Below, one piece after another: positions 1-8,419 of a stretch of DNA of 64,000 bases (positions are counted from its first letter, which is position 1; every line of letters begins with the position of its first letter). A program made the position numbers and the translations under genes. The stretch covers positions 1,671,940 to 1,735,939 of the forward strand of contig NZ_CP091277.1 in the NCBI RefSeq assembly GCF_029633965.1, written 5' to 3'. The notes beneath the pieces are model-generated. The model was given only the letters and a program-made list of their open reading frames with translations, searched no databases and was not told where the DNA came from. This stretch comes from Methanogenium sp. S4BF (GTDB lineage Archaea; Halobacteriota; Methanomicrobia; Methanomicrobiales; Methanomicrobiaceae).

Positions 1-985
1 CAAAACGACCATACAGGGCACCGGATGCATACCCGGCAGCCATCAGGGTCACCGAGGGGACGGTCAGGTAGAGGCCGGCGACCGATGTCGGCATTCCCTG
101 CACATACTCGAGGAAGAAGGGCAGCAGGAAGTTTGACCCGCAATAGGCAAACATCATCAAAAGCGCCCCGATGTTTGCAAAGAGGAAATCCCGGTGCCGG
201 TAGAGCTGCAGGTCGAGCAGGGGATCAGGCGCTGAGCGTTCCTGACGGACAAAGAGAACAGCGCCTGCGGCACAGATGACACCCGCCGTGAGAATCGGGG
301 CCGAGGTGAACCCGAGGGAGATGCCCATGTTCAGGGCATAGATGAGGGCGGCAAGCGTGATGAAGAGGTACAGGGCACCCCGGCGGTCGAACGACGCGGT
401 CTTTTCACGGGCGGGCAGAGAGGGGATGACGGCCGCACCGAGGATACAGGCGAGAATGCCCACCGGGACGTTGATTAAAAAGATCCAGTGCCACGAGAGC
501 ATCCCGGTGAGAATCCCGCCCAGAAAGGGTCCTGCGGCGACACCGAGGGAGGCCATCGTCACCACAAACCCGATCGCCTTTGCCCGTGACTCAGGCGGCA
601 GAAAGACCGTCACCATCGCGGTGCTGATGGCGCCGAGCATCGCCCCGCCCACCGCCTGGATGGCACGGGAGCCGACCAGCATGAGAAATGACGGAGAGAG
701 GGCACAGAAGAGCGACCCGGCGGCAAAGACAAGAAACCCGGCAAGAAAGATCCGGCGAAAGCCGATTCGGTCCGAGAGCTTCCCGAAGATCATCAGGCAG
801 CTCGTAAGAACGAGCAGGTACATCGTCGAAACCCAGGAGACGAGTCCCGTTGAAACATCAAAGGATGTCGAGATGGTCGGCAGGGCAATATTGACGATGG
901 AACTGTCCAGTGCGCTCATGAATGCGGCGACGGATATCGCAAAAAGCAGGAGTTTCTGGTTTGTTAGTGCCGGGGGTGTTTCCAT
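1..985 (-). CDS. DHA2-family MFS drug exporter (C-terminus outside window)
   Basis: Reading the minus strand from the ATG at 985 gives about 328 residues without a stop, so the 3' end lies beyond the window. The protein starts METPPALTNQKLLLFAISVA and shows the EmrB/QacA pattern: an early 'FMSALDSSIVNIALPTI' motif in TM1, a 'GKLSDRIGFRR' loop after TM2 (MFS motif A) and 'GPFLGGILTG' in TM5 (motif C of antiporters). About ten hydrophobic segments are visible. AGGAG lies about 8 nt before the ATG. DHA2 exporters carry 14 TM segments and expel hydrophobic compounds by proton antiport; the substrate here cannot be told. No neighbour shares its direction closely (270 bp gap to the next gene). Confidence 0.9.
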   Translation of the reverse strand, partial: METPPALTNQKLLLFAISVAAFMSALDSSIVNIALPTISTSFDVSTGLVSWVSTMYLLVLTSCLMIFGKLSDRIGFRRIFLAGFLVFAAGSLFCALSPSFLMLVGSRAIQAVGGAMLGAISTAMVTVFLPPESRAKAIGFVVTMASLGVAAGPFLGGILTGMLSWHWIFLINVPVGILACILGAAVIPSLPAREKTASFDRRGALYLFITLAALIYALNMGISLGFTSAPILTAGVICAAGAVLFVRQERSAPDPLLDLQLYRHRDFLFANIGALLMMFAYCGSNFLLPFFLEYVQGMPTSVAGLYLTVPSVTLMAAGYASGALYGRF

Positions 986-1211
986 GGAGGGCTCCTGATG
1001 TAAGTATCAAACGGTTAAACAGGAGGATATTTGAGGGTTGCTTTTGGGATTGACCGGAAATTTTTCAGGCGCAGTAAGGAAAAATGAGCGATCACAGTCA
1101 ACTTCTAATGGTGATGCCCATATGTCAGAACCAAACCCTGATCAGCAAAGGTCGCTGCAGTACCCTCTCATACCCTTAAAAAATTAGAATCTGCCGGAAG
1201 AATAGGAGTGG

Positions 1212-1238
1212 CAGGTGCATGAAATGGCAATGCACCTG
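1212..1238. terminator. Hairpin after the secreted-protein operon
   Basis: A perfect 9-bp inverted repeat (CAGGTGCAT / ATGCACCTG) surrounds a 9-nt loop. It sits 18-44 bases past the stop of the minus-strand gene ending at 1256. It has no long T tract, so termination or mRNA 3'-end protection is an inference from position. The rest of 986-1255 shows no gene. Confidence 0.4.
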
Positions 1239-1255
1239 TCTGTCCACTGTTTCCA

Positions 1256-2644
1256 TCAGATAAAGACCGAATCAAATGAGAGAGAGACGTGGTAATCCCC
1301 GGCCAGGCAGGAATGAATATCGGGAACCGGCTGGTTCAGGATGAGCGGCTCAATGGTGAGACCACCGGAATCGTCTTCCCAGATGGGAAATGTGAGTACG
1401 ACTTCCGAACAATTCAGGTTTTGATACTCAAAGGCGTCCCCACCCTTCACCTGAAGCGGAAGAGAAAGCGTATAGCCGTCTGAAGCAAGGAAGCCAGGCA
1501 GAAGTTCATTCGTATCACACACCGTAATCTCAACCGCCGTCACATCCGGATCATTGGTCTCAATATCAAAGGTGACGGATTCCTCATTGGGACCCTCTTC
1601 CAAGGTGCCAAAGGAAATATCACCCACGATATTGCAGACGTACCAATACTCTTCGCTTCCACCCCCATCATCTGAAGATGGCTCCACGGTTTCGTTTTCC
1701 ACGACAGGAACATCAACGCTCCTGTTAACATAGACAAAACCAGAGATACCCTCAATGTCCATTACAGTGCCATTTTCATCATCCATTTGGTGAATGGTGA
1801 CTATTATGGGAGACACACCCGGAGTAATACCCCTTACATGCATTGATGCCAGCAGGGTCGTGTCCACGCTCTCATTCACCATCTGAGAATCACCCGTCAC
1901 CTGCAGATTCACCGAAGAATTGGGGAAGGTAATATTTTCGAAGGGGGTCACCCACGAGGGGAATTCTACACCAACCCATTCTGCCACGGACGCATTTTCA
2001 ATCGAGAGAGTAAGATTGCACACAGAGAGTCCCTGAGTCACTGCATCAGAGGTTACATTAACAACCTCTTCTGCGCCGGTTTCCACGGTGACATTGAGTA
2101 TACGTACTCCCGGAACATCCACACCATCTTCCACAGGATCATCTGCAGGAGGGTTGTCCGTTGGTGGAACGGCGACACTCTCGTTGACAGAAATCACACC
2201 GGCCATGCACTCAACATCCATCATCGTGCCGTTGCCATCATAGAACTGATGAACGGATATTGCCACAGGAGATTCTCCCGCACCAATGCCCCGCACACGC
2301 AGAGTTGCAAGAAGCACAGGTACGGGAACTGCTTCAGACGATTGGGATTCGTCCACTCCCTTCAGATCAACCAGCGATGCGGGAAAGGTAGTGTTCTCAG
2401 AAGATATGACCCATTCAGGAAATTCAACCCCGGTAAACTCAGCTACAGACCCATTCTCCAGTGAGAGAGTAAGATTGTAGATGCTGATTCCCGCTGGCGC
2501 TGCATCAAGGGCCACAACAATCACTTCTTCTTCACCGGCACCGACCGTGACATTTGTCATGTTCACGCTCAGAGCAGCCCCCGCAGTGCAGCACACCGCC
2601 GCAAGGCAGAACAGGGAAAGCATGACAACGTTCAGTGCCTGCAT
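1256..2644 (-). CDS. Secreted protein with two cohesin-like repeats
   Basis: 462 residues with a signal peptide (first ~24 residues, ending 'CCTAGAALS'). Two homologous beta-rich modules follow, about residues 27-155 and 180-310. Each runs 'G.EE.V.V..DA...G.S..NLTLS.ENGSVAE..GVEFP.WV...EN.TFP.S' and ends in an 'ISVHQ.YD.NGT' type strand. The spacing and the 'fP.W' feature recall cohesin/carbohydrate-surface beta-sandwiches, but the assignment is by pattern only. A Pro/Asp/Val linker joins them. A third, different domain (330-462, 'GDISFGTLEEG...') ends the protein. No membrane anchor is visible, so it may bind other surface proteins. It is the last gene of a four-gene minus-strand operon (5126 to 1256). 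Confidence 0.8.
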   Translation of the reverse strand: MQALNVVMLSLFCLAAVCCTAGAALSVNMTNVTVGAGEEEVIVVALDAAPAGISIYNLTLSLENGSVAEFTGVEFPEWVISSENTTFPASLVDLKGVDESQSSEAVPVPVLLATLRVRGIGAGESPVAISVHQFYDGNGTMMDVECMAGVISVNESVAVPPTDNPPADDPVEDGVDVPGVRILNVTVETGAEEVVNVTSDAVTQGLSVCNLTLSIENASVAEWVGVEFPSWVTPFENITFPNSSVNLQVTGDSQMVNESVDTTLLASMHVRGITPGVSPIIVTIHQMDDENGTVMDIEGISGFVYVNRSVDVPVVENETVEPSSDDGGGSEEYWYVCNIVGDISFGTLEEGPNEESVTFDIETNDPDVTAVEITVCDTNELLPGFLASDGYTLSLPLQVKGGDAFEYQNLNCSEVVLTFPIWEDDSGGLTIEPLILNQPVPDIHSCLAGDYHVSLSFDSVFI

Positions 2645-2687
2645 CTGCCCACCTCCCGGAAAATGATCCCCACATTTTCAGGAATTT

Positions 2688-3194
2688 TCATTTGGAACAA
2701 TCTCCTTCCCAGCCCCAGTCCCAGGCCCATCCCCGACAGTGGCGCCATCTCCAGCGCCAGCAGTTGTTATCAGAATCTTCTTTCTCAGGGGTAGTAAACT
2801 GGTATTCGTCCGAGACAGCTGCTTCATCCCGATCCATCACGGACAGGACACGGAAATAGTATGTCTCGTCCGGGGTGAGGTCTTCAATCAATACCGTATG
2901 CTCATACACCAGCTGGAATATGTCACCAGATGCCTGGAAGGAATAGTCCTCAAACACGGGACGGGACTCAGTATCATACCCAACCCGCGAGATAGACTTC
3001 CCGTTGGTCTTCCACACAATCTCCACCGCGTCGCAGGTTACATCGACGACATGCACATCATAGATCCAGAGCGGGACGTGCCCCGTAATAACAACAGACG
3101 CAGAATCAGATGGGGCGGCTCCTGTGGCTCCTCCGGTACTGGCAAGCACGACGCCAATACACACAAAAAGAAAGAGAAGGATTTTGCCCCTCAT
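2688..3194 (-). CDS. Secreted fibronectin type III protein with Trp-rich tail
   Basis: 168 residues. Signal peptide (about 1-26, 'LLFLFVCIGVVLASTGGATGAA'). A single fibronectin type III-like domain follows at about 45-137 ('VTCDAVEIVWKTNGKSIS', 'H.V.IEDLTPDETYYFRVLSVM', ending 'YQFTTPEKE'). The last 25 residues are very unusual: Trp alternates with other residues (WRWRWRHC..WAWDWGW). The +1 frame of the same DNA instead encodes a Gly/Ala/Thr-rich linker (TAGAGDGATVGDGPGTGAG), so a frameshift is possible. The gene starts 3 bases after the preceding DUF916-like gene and is co-transcribed with it. Confidence 0.75.
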   Translation of the reverse strand: MRGKILLFLFVCIGVVLASTGGATGAAPSDSASVVITGHVPLWIYDVHVVDVTCDAVEIVWKTNGKSISRVGYDTESRPVFEDYSFQASGDIFQLVYEHTVLIEDLTPDETYYFRVLSVMDRDEAAVSDEYQFTTPEKEDSDNNCWRWRWRHCRGWAWDWGWEGDCSK

Positions 3195-3197
3195 CTC

Positions 3198-4571
3198 TCA
3201 GCGCTCCCGCCGCATCTTCAGGCCGACCGCGACCACAAGGAGGGCTGCAAGGCTCAGGATGGGAGACAGCGGGGTTGATTCCTGGCTGCCGGTTGTGGAT
3301 CCTGTATTTCCATCACTACTTGACGCGAGAACTGCCCACATACTAAAATGATTGGTACTTGTTGTGAGAGTCATCTCATTTTCATTCACCTTGGTCGGCA
3401 TGACTTCCCACTGATGCTCAGCCTCATTAAAGAAACCAAGTTTAAGAAGCGAAGGTTTTCCTCCCGCCACTGCGAGGTCATCCTCAGAATATCTGACAAT
3501 CAATGTTGCATCTTTACTCAGTAGACCGGAGAGCCCGTTCACACAGAAGCAGGTCGTGCCGAGTTTCACATCTGGGTTAGTACTCGGAAGATCGCTCTTT
3601 TCGACCGCTTTCAGCGACACTTCTGTATCTCCGAATACTGCTCCCTGAGGGAAGCTAATGCTACATCTACCATCGGAGGAGGCAAGTTCTGTTGGACTCC
3701 CTGGGCTCACGATGACTGAACATCTAGCAAAGGGCGGCACATATTCTTCACTGACTTCAAATGAGGTGCTCATTTCATCGATCAGTGCACCATCTTCAAA
3801 CAATATTTTTGAATTTACTGTATATACGCCCAAGTCGATCGGACCAACATATTGTTGTTCAAATTTCTGAATACTCATGGGAAGAAGCATGGTATCTGTT
3901 GGATCAGTAGTAATTTCCTCGAATAATTCATCATTTTGGTTGAAAATTTCAATACGGTTAATCAAATGGCCATAGTAATAATTTCCAGTGTTTTCAAACA
4001 TCGTTGAAATTTTTAGAGGTTGACTATCTGTCACATCTCCAATCGTTATTTCAGAAATTTTTCCCGTTTTAATAATCTCTTCACCCGAAATTGTTATCAA
4101 AACAGGAATGTCCACAGCTGTAGAGAATCCTACAGATCCTGAACCTGAAGGTAGTGTGTAAATATGAATCATTGCATATCTACCTCCTGTCCCAACATCA
4201 CGTGGCAAATCAATATTTGCTCGAACAGTTTGAGTTTCACCGGGATTCAAATGTATTGATACCTTATCCAGAGAAATGTATTCACGAGCGGAGTATGGAC
4301 TGTTGTCTTCAGATGGAACAATTCGCACAGTTTCACCGGATATAATATTGGATAACCCATGAACTTCGATGGAAATATCCACAGGTGATTCGGTATCAAT
4401 TAGACTCAGTGTCATGGTATGAGTGGCCGCATCACCAGGTGACATCTCTGCAATGAATTTAACATTTGTAACTTTAAGGCCAGCAGAAGCAGAATTTATA
4501 CAAAGGACAAGAAGGAGCAATAAGCAAAAAATAAGTCGTAAATTTCTTTTTTTATCGGTATCAGATTCCAT
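3198..4571 (-). CDS. DUF916-like membrane-anchored surface protein
   Basis: 457 residues: signal peptide/TM (about 12-31), then an immunoglobulin-like region (about 33-160). That region reads 'MSPGDAATHTMTLSLID...VDISIEVHG' and 'VSIHLNPGETQTVRANIDLPRDVGTGGRYAMIHI', which recalls the peptidoglycan-binding DUF916 half of WxL-interacting proteins. A second beta region (170-275) is followed by a ZU5-like domain (about 285-415: 'SSDGRCSISFPQGAVFGDTEVSLKAV', 'EHQWEVMPT', 'NHFSMWAVL'). A Ser/Thr linker then leads to a C-terminal TM segment and a basic MRRER tail, a surface anchor. It lies between a small secreted protein and the FnIII gene. Family calls rest on motif pattern; lower A+T-rich codons at its 5' half differ from its neighbours. 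Confidence 0.8.
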   Translation of the reverse strand: MESDTDKKRNLRLIFCLLLLLVLCINSASAGLKVTNVKFIAEMSPGDAATHTMTLSLIDTESPVDISIEVHGLSNIISGETVRIVPSEDNSPYSAREYISLDKVSIHLNPGETQTVRANIDLPRDVGTGGRYAMIHIYTLPSGSGSVGFSTAVDIPVLITISGEEIIKTGKISEITIGDVTDSQPLKISTMFENTGNYYYGHLINRIEIFNQNDELFEEITTDPTDTMLLPMSIQKFEQQYVGPIDLGVYTVNSKILFEDGALIDEMSTSFEVSEEYVPPFARCSVIVSPGSPTELASSDGRCSISFPQGAVFGDTEVSLKAVEKSDLPSTNPDVKLGTTCFCVNGLSGLLSKDATLIVRYSEDDLAVAGGKPSLLKLGFFNEAEHQWEVMPTKVNENEMTLTTSTNHFSMWAVLASSSDGNTGSTTGSQESTPLSPILSLAALLVVAVGLKMRRER

Positions 4572-4649
4572 AATTTAAACCTCATTATAATCTCATCGTT
4601 AAAATAAATCTATAAATGGGTGAATATGATTAACCCATTTATGGAAACT

Positions 4650-5126
4650 CTAATCCACGTCTGCGGAAACTGCAAAGGTTATAGTGATACCGTATTTATC
4701 AGGTTTATCACCGTACTCAGTGGTTTGTTCAAAATAGACATTTTTACTGTACTGGCCTGTTGGAGCCGCACCAGATACAACAGAATAACTTGTTCCGAGC
4801 GGTGTTTTTACGGAAGAGCTATCACCAATATAAATCCCCTGTATTAAGGTAGCCGGGGTCGTTAATGTCGTACTCAGCATTTTTCCATCATTAGTGCCAG
4901 TTGCCGTGCAATCCCAGTCAATATTTGAACTTACTTCAATTTTCGGTACACTGGTAGACTGAGTACCAACATTCGCAAATGTCCAGTCAATATCGGCGCC
5001 TTCAGTAACACTAATTGAGAGAGAAGACTGAACCTCTGCATCAATTTGAACTGTGTCTCCAGCCATAACCCCCGGCACCATCGCCAGAGCAACAAGCAGC
5101 ACTGCTGCTATAACAAACTTTTTCAT
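4650..5126 (-). CDS. Small secreted beta-rich surface protein (WxL-like)
   Basis: 158 residues with a clean signal peptide (MKKFVIAAVLLVALAMVPGVMA, cleaved before GDTVQ). The mature part is a beta-sandwich-like domain with 'SLSISVTEGADIDWTFANVGTQS', 'VSSNIDWDCTATGTNDG' and a C-terminal 'YGITITFAVSADVD'. Many tiny Gram-positive and archaeal surface proteins encoded beside DUF916 proteins have this size and end in a similar beta strand. No LPXTG or PGF anchor is present. AAAGGAGAATTG lies just upstream of the ATG, a strong ribosome-binding site. It is the first gene of the operon and probably the most expressed. Confidence 0.8.
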   Translation of the reverse strand: MKKFVIAAVLLVALAMVPGVMAGDTVQIDAEVQSSLSISVTEGADIDWTFANVGTQSTSVPKIEVSSNIDWDCTATGTNDGKMLSTTLTTPATLIQGIYIGDSSSVKTPLGTSYSVVSGAAPTGQYSKNVYFEQTTEYGDKPDKYGITITFAVSADVD

Positions 5127-6040
5127 GTTTTCAATTCTCCTTTAACTCAGGGACCGGAATTGTGGTCCCACCATTTCGACATGCAAGAACTCCCCCCTTG
5201 CCGCTTTCGAAGCACGGGGTGCTGCCGCCATCAACCTGGGGAGAAGGCAGCACCTCTTCGGAAGCCTTACACACTGAACACTATTTTTGAAAGAATATTA
5301 ACATATTGCAAGGCCAAATATGGCCCCGATACCGCATTCGCGAGCGCACAGACATTTCCGTGCAGTAGTGCATGCATTCCCAGAATCCACATTCCTGAGA
5401 TCGTTTCCGCAATGACGGACACAGTGGCGATACATCACCCAACCAGAGGCTGAAGACAAATGATATGAATGTTTGAATGGGGAAAAGGCGATTTATTCGG
5501 GTGGATGAGGAAGAAGAGAGTGCGGCACTCTTATACACCCTTTCACAATTCCCCTGCGGCATCTCACATCCATCACCATCGGGGTAATCCCCACTCCGTC
5601 CAGGAAAATAATACCTCATCCAAAGTCCCGGTCTCATTTTACGAACACCGAAATAAGATGAATAGCACTTTTTTTTGAAAATAGCCCAGATATAAACCAA
5701 AATCAAGGCGCACATGCATGCAGTGCCGCGCCTTCCCGTGAGCATAAAACCACCCACATTGAACGCGCGCGCGAAATTAAAGCGATAAATGGCATCAGGT
5801 AACAAAACAAATCCAGAATAATCCACGGAAAAAAACAAAAAAAATCTTCAGAATTCTGGCAGAAACTACCTTACGGGACCCACACCTCCCTGATACGACT
5901 GCTGCACCGCCCTCATCATCAGCGAAAAAACAGCATAACCATCAGCGTCCGGCACCCGACGAAGGGAGGGACGAGCCGCATATATGAGGTTAATTTTATC
6001 TTACTGATTACAACAGGTTTTATTGTGGTGAACGCCTTCC
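5127..6040. other. Long intergenic region without convincing gene
   Basis: This 914-base stretch separates the divergent surface operon (minus) and the HTH-PAS regulator (plus). It contains the leader hairpin at 5218-5254. Near 5979-5986 there is a TATA-like catatatg about 55 bases before the regulator gene. An open frame at 5281-5838 (minus) has irregular composition with many Cys/Arg/Ser and no recognisable domain; I do not regard it as a gene. Confidence 0.5.
5218..5254 (-). promoter_or_regulatory. Stem-loop in leader of the surface-protein operon
   Basis: A perfect 9-bp inverted repeat GGTGCTGCC / GGCAGCACC with a 19-nt loop lies about 100 bases upstream of the ATG at 5126. An AT-rich stretch (around 5285-5300) that could hold the promoter lies farther upstream, so the hairpin would be in a roughly 150-base 5' leader. 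A regulatory or stabilising role is inferred. Confidence 0.35.
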
Positions 6041-7540
6041 ATGCTTGACTATTCTGACGAACTCGGAGAGATAAGCCAGCTCCTTGCTGAACAGCCGCAT
6101 GGAATGACGATCACCTCAATCGCTGCAGAAAGCGGCATCGGCCGAAACCGCGTGGCAAAATATCTCGATGTCCTCTCCCTCTCCGGCAGGACAGGGATGA
6201 AACAGATCGGCAACGCAAAGGTCTTCTTTCTCATTAACCGGATTCCCGTCACTTCGATGCTGAATCTCTCGTCTGACTTCATCATCGTCGTCAACAACAG
6301 GCGTGAGGTGGCCTATGTGAGTGACAATCTCCTTGAAACCGAACAGCTCCGGCGGCAGGAGGTCATCGGCACTGACATCTCACACCTCGGCATCTCACTC
6401 CTCCCGTTCCCCGACCTTGCAGACTACATCCTCCAGGCGATTGGCGGCAGGGAGATGATGACCGAATACGCTGTGCCGGGCAACGAAGGGCCGCAATGGT
6501 TTCGGGCAAAGATCATTCCCACTGCATTTGAGGGAGGAGTGAAGGGTGCAGGCATCATGCTGGAGGACATCACCGATCTGAAGGCATATCAGGCACAGCT
6601 TGAGGAGCGGATTCATGCAGACGGAATCAGGCTTGCCACCACCACAGACGACCTGAACCGTGAGATCGAGGGACACGGTGAGGCATTAAAAGCCCTTAAA
6701 AAGAGTGAACGGCGCTACCATGCCCTCGTCGACCATGCCCGTGAGGGGATTCTCGCCCTCGACCCAAACGACGGCATCATCACCTTCGTCAACCCGACCA
6801 TGGCCACCATGCTTGGCTATGCCATCGGTGAGATGCAGGGCCGCTCTGCCTTTACCTTCACGGACGATGCAGGCACCCGCATGCTCCGGGAGGCGCAGGC
6901 ACGCCTGACAGAAAACGGCGACCACGAAGGGGAGATCAAACTGTTTCGCAGAGACGGGACAATGGTATACGCAGAAATAACATCCACCCCCATGCACACC
7001 CCCGGCGATAATGACCGGCGCTGGCTGCTTTTAATCAACGATGTGACCGACAAAAAAAAGAAGGAGGCTGCCCTGAAGTTCACAAACACCCTCCTGAACG
7101 GCATCATCGAGGGAAGCGACCGCATGGTCGCCGCTATCGACACCAACTTCGCCTTCATCACTTCAAACTCCGCCTATAAAAATGAGTTTGAACGGGTCTT
7201 TGGAAGACCCCCGGAAGCCGGCATGAGGATTGAAGAGATACTCTCGCACCTGCCGGATGATCTGGAGAAGGCCCAAACACTCTGGGCACGGGCGCTGGAG
7301 GGGGAGGACTTCCGCGTCGTTGAACGATTCGGAGAAGAGAATGAGTACGAGATCCGCTTCTTCCCCCTCAGAGACAATGAGGGTACAATATTCGGCGCCG
7401 TCAACCTCCTCTATGATATCACAAGCCTTGAAAAGGCGGTCAGGGTGTTTCAGGAACAGGACATCGAGCTTCGAAAACTCCTGGGACAATCAGAGGTGTC
7501 ATCCATCCAAACACAAACAATGGACAGTGCCAGACCGTAA
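6041..7540 (+). CDS. HTH-PAS one-component sensory regulator
   Basis: 499 residues. The N-terminus (1-65) is a winged helix-turn-helix ('GMTITSIAAESGIGRNRVAKYLDVLSLSGR', then a 'VFFLI' wing). A first PAS-like domain follows (about 75-185, ending 'IMLEDITDLKAYQAQLEER'), then a coiled coil (about 185-225), a canonical PAS domain (about 225-345: 'YHALVDHAREGILALDPNDGIITFVNPTMATMLGY', 'LLLINDVTDKKKKE') and a third PAS (about 345-475). No histidine-kinase or response domain is present, so signals sensed by the PAS domains probably act directly on the DNA-binding head. Such HTH-PAS proteins are common in Methanomicrobiales. Transcribed alone; ligand unknown. Confidence 0.85.
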   Translation: MLDYSDELGEISQLLAEQPHGMTITSIAAESGIGRNRVAKYLDVLSLSGRTGMKQIGNAKVFFLINRIPVTSMLNLSSDFIIVVNNRREVAYVSDNLLETEQLRRQEVIGTDISHLGISLLPFPDLADYILQAIGGREMMTEYAVPGNEGPQWFRAKIIPTAFEGGVKGAGIMLEDITDLKAYQAQLEERIHADGIRLATTTDDLNREIEGHGEALKALKKSERRYHALVDHAREGILALDPNDGIITFVNPTMATMLGYAIGEMQGRSAFTFTDDAGTRMLREAQARLTENGDHEGEIKLFRRDGTMVYAEITSTPMHTPGDNDRRWLLLINDVTDKKKKEAALKFTNTLLNGIIEGSDRMVAAIDTNFAFITSNSAYKNEFERVFGRPPEAGMRIEEILSHLPDDLEKAQTLWARALEGEDFRVVERFGEENEYEIRFFPLRDNEGTIFGAVNLLYDITSLEKAVRVFQEQDIELRKLLGQSEVSSIQTQTMDSARP

Positions 7541-7555
7541 AACCCATTTTTCCAT

Positions 7556-8419
7556 CTATTCCCAGTAATGCGAATACCCCGCCTTCTCAAGCGGTTTCCC
7601 GTCCAGAAACACCCCTTCTCCCTCAGAAACCCGCCCAATACAGGTCCCATCCACACCTTCAACCGGGAACACGTCCTCAGGACAGGTGAACAAGAGGCCG
7701 AAGTCGCCGCCGCCAAAAAGGGCATAGCGGGCCGCATCCCCGTCAGGCACCCCCTCCGGCCGGGGGATGGCAGCCTCCACTATATCCAGCCGCACCCCGG
7801 ACGCCTCGGCAAGGTCGTGCAGGGATATCGAGAGCCCGTCAGAGACATCCATCATGGCAGTCGCCCCGGCACGCCCGAGGGCCTGCCCCTCGAATACACC
7901 CGGCCGGGGAGTCACCAGTGCCTGCCAGTGGGCCGGATACCCGTCCAGCCCCGCCTGCGCCTGCCCGGGAGTCCCGGTGACCGCCACAATATCGCCGGGC
8001 CGGGCACCCCGCCGCCGTACCAGACAGTCACACGGAACCCGCCCGAGGCCGGTCGAGACCAGCGTGCACTCCGTATGGGCGTCGAGATCGCCACCCATTA
8101 AACGGCAGCCATAGGCACGGCAGCAATCGTCTGCGCCGCGGATAATCGCCTCAACGCGGTCCGCACGGTTCACCCCTGCTGCCAGAAGCAGGGCAACGGG
8201 GGCCGCCCCCATCGACGCCACATCGGAGAGGGTGACGGCCGCTGCCATCCAGCCGCATTCATAATCCGTCATTCCTTTCGGGAAATCGGTCGTCTCATGG
8301 AGCATATCAGTCGACATCACCAGATAGTTCCCGCCATCGTCGATGACCGCACAGTCGTCATCCGTCGCTGCAGTCCCGATGATCGCACGAATCGCCTTCA
8401 CCAGTGCCCTGTCATCCAT
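7556..8419 (-). CDS. thiL: Thiamine-monophosphate kinase
   Basis: 287 residues of the AIR-synthase/ThiL fold; it phosphorylates thiamine phosphate with ATP to thiamine diphosphate. Visible motifs: 'DDDCAVIDDGGNYLVMSTDMLHETTDFP' (Mg/ATP site), 'AAAVTLSDVASMGAAPVALL', 'LMGGDLDA', 'DVSDGLSISLHDLA' and 'FGGGDFGLLFTCPE'. Length is slightly below the usual ~320. The start codon overlaps the 3' end of the DUF460 gene by 8 bases, so it is the last gene of a RIO2-DUF460-ThiL operon. Convergent with the HTH-PAS gene, with only 15 bases between. Confidence 0.95.
   Translation of the reverse strand: MDDRALVKAIRAIIGTAATDDDCAVIDDGGNYLVMSTDMLHETTDFPKGMTDYECGWMAAAVTLSDVASMGAAPVALLLAAGVNRADRVEAIIRGADDCCRAYGCRLMGGDLDAHTECTLVSTGLGRVPCDCLVRRRGARPGDIVAVTGTPGQAQAGLDGYPAHWQALVTPRPGVFEGQALGRAGATAMMDVSDGLSISLHDLAEASGVRLDIVEAAIPRPEGVPDGDAARYALFGGGDFGLLFTCPEDVFPVEGVDGTCIGRVSEGEGVFLDGKPLEKAGYSHYWE

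Noticed and set aside
5281-5838. A 185-codon open frame on the minus strand
   Set aside because: Odd composition, no domain, no good ribosome-binding site, and it lies in a region with regulatory features.
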